Of a stretch of 12,336 nt of DNA, positions 1-6,521 are shown piece after piece (position 1 is the first letter of the stretch; each line of letters opens with the position of its first letter). The notes beneath the pieces were generated by a model. The model saw only the letters and a list, made by a program, of their open reading frames with translations. It was not told where the DNA came from and made no database searches. The position numbers and the translations under genes are program-made. This DNA is from Verrucomicrobiota bacterium (GTDB lineage: Bacteria > Verrucomicrobiota > Verrucomicrobiia > Verrucomicrobiales > DEV007): the NCBI GenBank assembly GCA_020629815.1, contig JAHDCN010000058.1, forward strand, positions 1 to 12,336, read 5' to 3'.

Positions 1-14
1 TCCCCGTCTGTCCT

Positions 15-77
15 GACCTAACCCTGTTTGGTCGTTGAGCTAACCCTGTTAGGTCCGGGACCCAACCCTGTTGGTTC
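15..77. repeat. Three tandem 22-base units of a 19-base near-palindrome
   Basis: Three units lie at 15-33, 37-55 and 59-77, each 19 bases and separated by 3-base spacers (gtt, cgg), so the period is exactly 22. The consensus is GACCTAACCCTGTTAGGTC: two 8-base arms that pair perfectly around an asymmetric centre, CCT. Each unit here departs slightly. Unit 1 has one T in place of A in the right arm and unit 2 has one G in place of C in the left arm. Unit 3 changes arm position 5 on both sides (C in the left arm, G in the right), which keeps the pairing. The spacers are not conserved. The same family recurs at 8894-8934 in the opposite orientation, with centre AGG. The array ends one base before the acyltransferase ATG. 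What it does is unknown; a protein-binding site, a mobile palindrome or an RNA hairpin are all possible. Confidence 0.9.
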
Positions 78-78
78 T

Positions 79-1065
79 ATGTCTTTCGGCAAAAAAGTTC
101 GCTATCAACTGGAATGGCTCGTGGTGAAGTGGATGTCTGTGGTGATTCCCTTCTGGCCGCGGGGCATGATGCAGGCGATTGGCGGCGCAGTCGGTTCACT
201 GGCTTACTATTGCGATAAACGCGGCCGCCAAACTGCGATTGAAAATCTCACCTGTATTTTCGGCGACGAGAAGTCCGACCGCGAAATCAAAGTGATTGCG
301 AAGGATTCGTATCGCAGCTTCGCCAAAGTGGTGATGGACCAATTCTGGAGCCCCCGTTTAAATAAGGACAACTACACCGACATCTGCACTCTGGAGATTG
401 AGGACGAAGAAGCCTTCGAAGCGATCAAGAAGACTGGAGGGATCTTCGTCACCCCTCACTATTCCAATTTCGAGTGGATCGCGATGACCACGGGTTTCCT
501 CGGATTGAAATTCACGATCGTTGCCCGCGATTTCAACAACAAGAAGCTCACCCCAATTTACCGGAAAAACCGCGAGATGTCGGGCCATACGGTAATCTCT
601 CAACGCGGAGCACTATTGCGTCTTCTGAAAAACCTGAAGCGCGGTGGCTTTGCTGCATTTTTATCCGACCTCACGATCCGACCATCCAAGGCTGCAACAG
701 TGATCGAGTGTTTCGGCAGAAAAGTCTCTGTCACGGCAATCCACGCAGACCTGATGAGACGAACCGGCCTACCGATGATCGCCGGAATATGCAAACCTCA
801 ACCAGACGGCCGATACATTTTCGTTGCCTTGAAGGCGTTTGAGTTTTCCGAAGACGACACACCGCAAACCATTGCTCAGGCATGCTGGGATGCGTTTGAA
901 CCACACATTCGGGAGAATCCGGCTCCGTGGCTTTGGATGTACAAGCACTTCCGATATTTGCCCAAAGACGCCGATCCTTCGAAGTATCCCTCGTATGCCA
1001 AACCTCGAAAGACCTTTGATGAAATGGAGGAGCGGTTGGCAAAAGCCGAGACAGGCGGGAATTGA
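79..1065 (+). CDS. LpxL/HtrB-like lysophospholipid (lipid A) acyltransferase
   Basis: This protein of 328 residues belongs to the bacterial lipid A late-acyltransferase family, which moves an acyl chain from acyl-ACP onto a lipid A precursor at the inner membrane. The N-terminal region (about residues 12-30) is hydrophobic and would anchor it. The family's H-x4-D/E catalytic motif is seen as H127 to E132 in HYSNFE, and a later FGRKV segment matches the usual FFGxxA region. The usual length is about 300. A longer reading from a TTG at 28 is open, but its first 17 residues would be translated repeat DNA, so I prefer the ATG at 79, which begins with the family-like MSFGKKVRYQLEW. No Shine-Dalgarno sequence precedes it, because the repeat array occupies that space. 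The exact acceptor (lipid A or another lipid) cannot be told from sequence alone. Confidence 0.85.
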   Translation: MSFGKKVRYQLEWLVVKWMSVVIPFWPRGMMQAIGGAVGSLAYYCDKRGRQTAIENLTCIFGDEKSDREIKVIAKDSYRSFAKVVMDQFWSPRLNKDNYTDICTLEIEDEEAFEAIKKTGGIFVTPHYSNFEWIAMTTGFLGLKFTIVARDFNNKKLTPIYRKNREMSGHTVISQRGALLRLLKNLKRGGFAAFLSDLTIRPSKAATVIECFGRKVSVTAIHADLMRRTGLPMIAGICKPQPDGRYIFVALKAFEFSEDDTPQTIAQACWDAFEPHIRENPAPWLWMYKHFRYLPKDADPSKYPSYAKPRKTFDEMEERLAKAETGGN

Positions 1066-1107
1066 AATCCCTCACGATCTGGGTGAAATTACCCACACAC
1101 CTGCCGC

Positions 1108-2451
1108 ATGAATATCATTATCGTTGGATCCGGCGAGATCGGAAAGCATATCGCTCTGAGTCTCGCCGAGGAAAGTCACTCGATCGTTGTAATCGAGAGC
1201 AACGACGCGATTGCAGATGAATTGGGAAAACGGATCGACGCCCGGATTATCCGCGGCGACGGCTCTTCCTTAACCACCCTGATCGACGCCAACGTCAGTG
1301 ACTGTGATCTTTTCCTCGCTCTCACCGCCAACAACAATGTCAACCTGGTCGCTTCCTCGTTGGCTAAAACCATGGGGGCGAAAAAAACGGTCTGCCGCGT
1401 CCATCCCGGAATCGAGCGCGACAGCTTTATGCTCGATCTCGGTGAACATTTTGGCGTCGACTATCTTTTCTCCTCGGAGCGGCTCGCGGCAGTCGAGTTG
1501 GCCAAGTATGTCCGAAACCCGGATGCAATTCTGGTCGAGGAAATCGCCCAGGGCCATGTGGAGTTGCAACAGGTTCGGATTTCTCCGCAAAGCAAAATGA
1601 TTGGCATCCCGCTGGCCGAGCTGGATTTCCCCAATCGTGTACGAATCGGGTCGATCTTGCGCGAAGGTGAATCTTTCATTCCCGCTGCCACGGATGTCAT
1701 CGAAATCGGTGACATCGTTACCCTGTTCGGCGAGCCCAACCGACTCGACGAATTGGCGAAACGTTTACAAAACAAGAGCGCCAAAGAAAAAGCCAACGTC
1801 GTGATCTTTGGAGGCGGGGAATATGGCTTTTCTCTGGCTGAAAGCTTGCAGAGTTGGAACTGCCATGTGCGAATCTTCGAGTCAGATCCGGATCTTTGTG
1901 AGCAGCTCAGTGATATGCTGACCAATGTCACCATGCTAAACGCCGATGCTACTTCCCTGGAAGAGCTGAAAGAAGAACAGGTCGGAGACGCCGACTTCTT
2001 TATCGCCGTAACCAACATTGATGAGGATAACGTGATGACTTGTCTTCAAGCGCACAGCCTCGGTGCAAAAAACTGCCTCACTCTCATTCACCGAGCCGAC
2101 TACGCCGATGCAATGATGGGCTTTGGTGATCAAATGGGAATCCTTGCGGCGATCAGCCCGAGAGACGCCACGCGCCGGGACCTGTCCCGATTCCTGATCT
2201 CTGATCGTTTTCATCTTCTGCAGAAACTGAAAAACGCTGACCTTATCGAGACCGCAGTAGCCGATGATGCAAAGATCGTTGGTCAAAAGGTGAAGGACGT
2301 CGAATGGCCTGAGGGCTGTATTCTGGTAGCCCTGCTCGAAGGCGGTCGAGCGACCGTTCCAGCCGCCGATGACGAAATTCCGCAAGGCAGTCACATCTAC
2401 GCAGTTGTAAGTCCGAAGGCGAAGCGGAAGTTTCTCAAGCTGGTTTCTTAA
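1108..2451 (+). CDS. trkA: Trk potassium uptake system NAD-binding regulatory subunit TrkA
   Basis: A cytoplasmic regulatory subunit of the Trk K+ transporter, which binds nucleotide and gates the membrane channel subunit TrkH/TrkG. At 447 residues it is close to the 458 of E. coli TrkA and shows the same duplicated layout: RCK_N, RCK_C, RCK_N, RCK_C. Both Rossmann nucleotide-binding loops are visible, GSGEIG at residues 7-12 and GGGEYG at 235-240. Each is followed about 20 residues later by an acidic residue at the end of the second strand (in VVIES and RIFESD), as expected for NAD(H) binding. The gene starts 42 bases after the acyltransferase stop and its last base is the first base of recG. 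No trkH/trkG partner lies in this window, so the channel must be encoded elsewhere. No clear Shine-Dalgarno is seen before the ATG. Confidence 0.93.
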   Translation: MNIIIVGSGEIGKHIALSLAEESHSIVVIESNDAIADELGKRIDARIIRGDGSSLTTLIDANVSDCDLFLALTANNNVNLVASSLAKTMGAKKTVCRVHPGIERDSFMLDLGEHFGVDYLFSSERLAAVELAKYVRNPDAILVEEIAQGHVELQQVRISPQSKMIGIPLAELDFPNRVRIGSILREGESFIPAATDVIEIGDIVTLFGEPNRLDELAKRLQNKSAKEKANVVIFGGGEYGFSLAESLQSWNCHVRIFESDPDLCEQLSDMLTNVTMLNADATSLEELKEEQVGDADFFIAVTNIDEDNVMTCLQAHSLGAKNCLTLIHRADYADAMMGFGDQMGILAAISPRDATRRDLSRFLISDRFHLLQKLKNADLIETAVADDAKIVGQKVKDVEWPEGCILVALLEGGRATVPAADDEIPQGSHIYAVVSPKAKRKFLKLVS

Positions 2452-4454
2452 TGGATCTGGCCACTCCCATCACGGAACTGGAGGGGTTCCGATTCGACAA
2501 AAAGCTTCGGGAGGGTCTGCAAAAACTCGGCCTGGAAACCGTTGATGACTTGTTGAGCCACTTCCCCCGTCGCTACGAAGATCGCAGCAAGTTTCCCCCG
2601 TTTCCCAATCAGCCGACAGATGAGGCAGTATCAGTGCACGGGATCGTGACCGATGCCTCCCAGCGATTTGGCAAAAACCGGCGCCGTTTCTTTGAAGCCG
2701 TAGTCGAGCCACCCGAGGAAAGTGTTCTGGGAAACAAGATTGTCTGCCGCTGGTTCAACATGCCCTTCATGCACAAGTTGATCGTGTCCGGGCACGAGGT
2801 CATTTTTTTCGGCAAACCAAAGATGAGCGGTCGCCGGTTGGTTATGGACCATCCCGACTACGAGATCATCAATGAGGAAACCGGCGGATCCTATCTCGAT
2901 GCCCATATGGGTCGAATCGTTCCAATCTATGGGCTGGCTTCCGGCGTTGGCCAAAAAGCACTTCGGGGAATGGTCTTTTCCGTCCTGGAATGCTTACGCG
3001 ACGATGAAATTACCGACTGGCTGCCGCCGGGTTCGATGGAGAATCAGCCGTCACGCGCAGATGCCATTCGCAAAATACACTATCCGGACACCATGGAGGA
3101 AAAGTGCTCGGTCGAGCGCTACCTCGCGTTGGAGGAATTCACCAAGTTGCAACTGATCCTCCTCGAGAAGAAGCGAAACTTTCTCGCTCAGGGCGGACGA
3201 GTTCATTGCGGTCCCGGCTCGCTGCTCGAACAGTATCTCGACGCACTGCCTTTCGATCCGACCGGCGCGCAATCACGGGTGATTGGCGAAATCCGCGCTG
3301 ATCTCGATTCTGAAAAGCCCATGTCACGTTTGCTGCAGGGCGATGTGGGAGCCGGGAAAACACTGGTCGCCGCAGCTGCCATTTTGCTGGTCCTGGAAGC
3401 AGGCTTCGATGCCGCATTGATGGCACCCACTCAAATCCTCGCAGAACAACACTTTCTCAGTTTTCAAAAGTGGTTCGAACCCCTTGGTTTATCCGTCAAA
3501 CTACGCACCGGTTCAAAAAATTCAGAGACAGGGGAGCTGCCGCTTTTCTCTTCCGGCTCCGAATTTGGAACTCTGACAATCGGCACGCACGCGCTCATTC
3601 ACAACAAGGATGGCTTTGAGAACGAACTTGGACTGGTCGTGATCGATGAACAGCATAAGTTTGGCGTTCAGCAACGGCAGTCACTGATCGATCAGGGCGA
3701 TTCACCAGATGTCCTGGTCATGACCGCAACACCGATCCCGAGGACGTTGACTCTCTCTTTTTACGGCGACCTCGACGTGTCCATCCTCGATGAGCTTCCA
3801 GCAGGCAGGGGAAAAATCATTACCGGCATTCGCTTAACCACTCAGACCGACAAAGCAGTTTCGTTCCTCAAGGATCAACTCGAAGAGGGACGGCAGCTCT
3901 ATATCGTCTATCCGCTGATCGATGAATCGGAAAAGTTGAAAGCGGGCGCAGCCACCGATGAATTCGAAGCCTGGAAAAAACGACTCCCGGACTATTCCTG
4001 CGACCTCCTTCACGGAAGAATGAGCAGCGAAGAAAAAGAAGCGGTCATGGAGGGCTTTCGTTCCGGTCAAATACAGGTATTGGTTTCGACAACCGTGATC
4101 GAGGTCGGCGTCGATGTGCCCAATGCCAACGTTATGCTAATTTACAACGCAGAGCGATTTGGTCTGGCACAACTTCACCAGCTGCGCGGTCGCATCGGGC
4201 GGGGCGAACACAAGAGCTACTGTGTGCTGATGTGCGACCCCGAAAACGCCGAAGCTCGTGAGCGACTGAAAATTTTGGAAGAAACCCGGGATGGGTTCCG
4301 CATCGCAGAAGAGGATTTGAAGCAACGCGGACCAGGCGAAGTGCTCGGAACCCAACAAAGCGGTTTACCGGACTTGAGCTTCACTGATTTTCTCGGAGAC
4401 ACCCACCTCGTCAATCACGCCCGCCAAATTGCTACCGTGATGTTGGAGGGTTGA
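2451..4454 (+). CDS. recG: ATP-dependent DNA helicase RecG
   Basis: RecG reverses stalled replication forks and migrates Holliday junctions. The 667-residue product has the family order: an N-terminal wedge/OB-fold region (about residues 1-240), then two helicase domains. Visible motifs are Walker A GDVGAGKT at 297-304, the RecG-type Walker B DEQH at 399-402, TATPIPR at 425-431, and the motif VI region QLRGRIGRG. The C-terminal GTQQSG segment corresponds to the translocation (TRG) motif. Two departures are worth noting. The N-terminal helix-hairpin-helix that usually reads GVGPK is GFRFDKK here, and the protein ends only about 30 residues after GTQQSG, roughly 20-25 short of the E. coli enzyme (693 residues). 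The TAATG overlap with trkA suggests translational coupling. Confidence 0.96.
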   Translation: MDLATPITELEGFRFDKKLREGLQKLGLETVDDLLSHFPRRYEDRSKFPPFPNQPTDEAVSVHGIVTDASQRFGKNRRRFFEAVVEPPEESVLGNKIVCRWFNMPFMHKLIVSGHEVIFFGKPKMSGRRLVMDHPDYEIINEETGGSYLDAHMGRIVPIYGLASGVGQKALRGMVFSVLECLRDDEITDWLPPGSMENQPSRADAIRKIHYPDTMEEKCSVERYLALEEFTKLQLILLEKKRNFLAQGGRVHCGPGSLLEQYLDALPFDPTGAQSRVIGEIRADLDSEKPMSRLLQGDVGAGKTLVAAAAILLVLEAGFDAALMAPTQILAEQHFLSFQKWFEPLGLSVKLRTGSKNSETGELPLFSSGSEFGTLTIGTHALIHNKDGFENELGLVVIDEQHKFGVQQRQSLIDQGDSPDVLVMTATPIPRTLTLSFYGDLDVSILDELPAGRGKIITGIRLTTQTDKAVSFLKDQLEEGRQLYIVYPLIDESEKLKAGAATDEFEAWKKRLPDYSCDLLHGRMSSEEKEAVMEGFRSGQIQVLVSTTVIEVGVDVPNANVMLIYNAERFGLAQLHQLRGRIGRGEHKSYCVLMCDPENAEARERLKILEETRDGFRIAEEDLKQRGPGEVLGTQQSGLPDLSFTDFLGDTHLVNHARQIATVMLEG

Positions 4455-4458
4455 TTAT

Positions 4459-4480
4459 TTAGTTAGGAAAGATTAACTAA
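4459..4480 (+). other. Short AT-rich hairpin with a purine-rich loop before the glycosyltransferase
   Basis: A 7-base inverted repeat (TTAGTTA at 4459-4465, TAACTAA at 4474-4480) encloses an 8-base loop, GGAAAGAT. The AGGAAAG that spans the base of the loop is the only Shine-Dalgarno-like stretch before the GTG start at 4485, although at 13 bases it is too far for optimal use. The stem is A/T rich and weak and is not followed by a T run, so it is not a good terminator. It could influence translation of the next gene, or be chance. Confidence 0.3.
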
Positions 4481-4484
4481 TTGG

Positions 4485-5648
4485 GTGTCCTCCAAGATTC
4501 GAATTCTTCATATCGCAACCAGCCTCACCACTGGTGGAGCCGAGGTTATGCTCTTGCGTCTAATTCGCTGCTCTCTGGCACTGTCGGACAACTATGAACA
4601 CGAAGTCATTTCAATTGGCCAAAAGGCCGAGATCGGTACCCAACTTGAAGAGCTGGGAATCAACGTCCGTGCTCTCGACTTGAACAGCAATCTGGCGAAT
4701 CCTTTTCTTCTGTTCCGGTTGAAGAAATGGGTCGCCGCATCAAATCCCGATGCCGTGCAGACCTGGATGTACCACGGTGATCTAATCGGCGGGATCGGAA
4801 CCCGAATGGCCGGGAGTTATCCGCTGAGCTGGGGCATTCACAATACAGTTCTGGTTCCCGGGGTTCATCGTCGCTCAACCATTTGGATTTCTCAATGGAG
4901 CGCCAGGCTCTCAAAGACAATACCGGATCGAATTCACTGCTGTTCCGAAGCATCGAAAGAGGTTCACGCTGCCATCGGCTATGACGAATCCAAAATGGTC
5001 GTCATTCCCAACGGCACCGACATGAGCCTTTTCACACCGAATCAGGAAGCTGGAATTCGACTGCGGAAGGAAATGGACATTCCGCCGGAGGCCTACGTAA
5101 TCGGAATGGTGGCCCGATTTGATCCCGCAAAAGACCATGAGAACTTTGTGAAGGCGGCAGGTCTATTGTCTGACCTTTGCGAGGAGGAGGTTCACTTCGT
5201 GCTTTGTGGCCTGGGTTGCGATTGGGACAATACCGAGTTGGCAGCCTGGGTGGACGACGCTGGAATCCGGGAGCACCTCCATCCACTGGGACTGCGAACC
5301 GACATTCCTCTTTTGATGAACGCTTTTGATATTCTTGCCATCTCATCAGAAGGAGAGGCCTTTCCCCTGGTAGCAGGTGAAGCGATGGCAACCGGCGTGC
5401 CGTGTGTGGTCACCGATGTTGGCGACTCGTCTATCATCGTTGCGGATACCGGAGAAGTCGTTCCCCCAAAAGATTCGGAGGCTTTGGCCAAAGGCTTTGC
5501 GAAAATGATTCAACTCGGAAAAGAAGGCCTGGCGGAAAAGGGCAGGCAAGCTCGCAATCGAATCGAACAGGAATACCGCCTTGAAGTCATCACGCAAAAA
5601 TACGAAAACCATTGGCGGGAAATGATTGAAGAGAAATCCGGCAGCTAA
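4485..5648 (+). CDS. Family-4 (GT-B, retaining) glycosyltransferase
   Basis: A 387-residue glycosyltransferase of the GT4 type, which transfers a sugar from a nucleotide-sugar donor to a glycan or lipid acceptor, probably in envelope or surface polysaccharide synthesis at the cytoplasmic face. Features seen are the N-terminal TGGAE loop (GGAE at residues 17-20), the linker VIPNGTD beginning at 173, the start of the second Rossmann domain GMVARFDPAKDH from 207, and the donor-binding E-x7-E pair at E291 and E299. The start is a GTG at 4485; it gives SSKIRILHIATSL, the expected first beta strand, and no better start lies nearby. It begins 30 bases after recG and no other glycan genes are adjacent, so the acceptor and sugar cannot be assigned. 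No membrane segment or signal peptide is seen. Confidence 0.88.
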   Translation: MSSKIRILHIATSLTTGGAEVMLLRLIRCSLALSDNYEHEVISIGQKAEIGTQLEELGINVRALDLNSNLANPFLLFRLKKWVAASNPDAVQTWMYHGDLIGGIGTRMAGSYPLSWGIHNTVLVPGVHRRSTIWISQWSARLSKTIPDRIHCCSEASKEVHAAIGYDESKMVVIPNGTDMSLFTPNQEAGIRLRKEMDIPPEAYVIGMVARFDPAKDHENFVKAAGLLSDLCEEEVHFVLCGLGCDWDNTELAAWVDDAGIREHLHPLGLRTDIPLLMNAFDILAISSEGEAFPLVAGEAMATGVPCVVTDVGDSSIIVADTGEVVPPKDSEALAKGFAKMIQLGKEGLAEKGRQARNRIEQEYRLEVITQKYENHWREMIEEKSGS

Positions 5649-5686
5649 GTTTTTTCCCTTCTCACCAAATTTGATTCACAGTAACG

Positions 5687-6520
5687 ATGTCTATGCGTTT
5701 CCTTCCTCTTCTGCTTTCCCTTTCGCTTGTTGCGACTTCTATCTTTGCCAAAGACCCCGCTTCGGCTATGGAAAACGCCGGAGCGAAATTCAAACGAAAC
5801 GGTGAGGGTCAGATCACCGAAATCACAATTTATCAGGGAAAAGAAATTCCTTTGGAAATGCTTCAATCCATCGGAGAAATCAACTCCGTCGAAAAGATCG
5901 CAATCAACCAACCGGTCGCGGGAGATGGTGAGTGGGCTTTTCTCAAGAAACTGCCCAAACTGATAAGTCTGACAATCTGGCACGGCCACGAGTTCAGCAA
6001 GCTCGACGACTTTGCTGGTCTCCCCATCGAACGACTGACCATTGGCGGCTGCATGGGTTTGCGCGACTTAAACAAAGAAACACCAGAGCAGATGCGGGAC
6101 GCTGTATTGGCGCTCAAAGATCTACCCAACCTCACCTACGCCAATCTATATCATTCGCCGACGCTCTCGAATGATCAGCACTTTGCTCACCTGGCAGCCA
6201 ACTTTCCAAAACTGGAAGAAATCAAAATCGATGTAAAACCTCCGCGAGGCTACGAACCGGGCATCTCACCGGAAGGTTTGCAAGCCCTCACCAAACTTCC
6301 GCTAAAAGTCATCGAACTGGAAAACGCCAGCGCCTTCACCGAAGAACACATGGCAGCTCTGGCGAAAATTGAAACCCTGGAAGCCCTGTTGATCGACAAC
6401 CGCCGAAGCGGAGCGGATCCGAAACTTTGGAAAAAGGTGATTTCAGAACACAGACCCGAAGTCGACTTGGTAATCGCTCCAGAAGGAACAAAAGACGCTC
6501 CGAAACGAGCAAGAAAATAG
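5687..6520 (+). CDS. Secreted leucine-rich-repeat-like protein of unknown function
   Basis: A 277-residue protein with a clear signal peptide: MSMRFLPLLLSLSLVATSIFA followed by KDPA, with likely cleavage after the FA at residues 20-21. The mature part has irregular leucine-rich segments of the solenoid type, for example LKKLPKLISLTIW, FAGLPIERLTIGGC, LKDLPNLTYANLY, FPKLEEIKIDV, LPLKVIELENA and IETLEALLIDN. These strands recur at uneven spacing, and the protein ends in a basic tail (KDAPKRARK). Similar small secreted leucine-rich proteins are common in Planctomycetes and Verrucomicrobia and usually have no assigned role. The stop codon is one base before the cytochrome start at 6522, so the two genes are very likely co-transcribed and the protein may be a periplasmic partner of the oxidation module. 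An alternative ATG two codons later (5693) would also give a good signal peptide. No Shine-Dalgarno is seen. Confidence 0.75.
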   Translation: MSMRFLPLLLSLSLVATSIFAKDPASAMENAGAKFKRNGEGQITEITIYQGKEIPLEMLQSIGEINSVEKIAINQPVAGDGEWAFLKKLPKLISLTIWHGHEFSKLDDFAGLPIERLTIGGCMGLRDLNKETPEQMRDAVLALKDLPNLTYANLYHSPTLSNDQHFAHLAANFPKLEEIKIDVKPPRGYEPGISPEGLQALTKLPLKVIELENASAFTEEHMAALAKIETLEALLIDNRRSGADPKLWKKVISEHRPEVDLVIAPEGTKDAPKRARK

Positions 6521-6521
6521 A

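Noticed and set aside
15..77. Telomere-like CCCTAA/TTAGGG resemblance, or a CRISPR array
   Set aside because: Units are 19-base palindromes with period 22, not hexamers, and 3-base spacers are far too short for CRISPR.
28..78. TTG-initiated N-terminal extension of the acyltransferase
   Set aside because: The 17 extra residues are translated repeat units; family-like sequence begins at the ATG at 79.
6..87. GTCTGTC (6-12) and GTCTTTC (81-87) as a target duplication around the first repeat array
   Set aside because: Seven bases with one mismatch is within chance; not enough to call.
1080..1095. TGGGT-GAAATT-ACCCA hairpin between the acyltransferase and trkA as a terminator
   Set aside because: Only a 5-base stem with no following T run.
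1461..2018. Antisense open frame (185 codons) opposite trkA
   Set aside because: Low-complexity serine-rich translation typical of a shadow of a conserved gene; trkA is certain.
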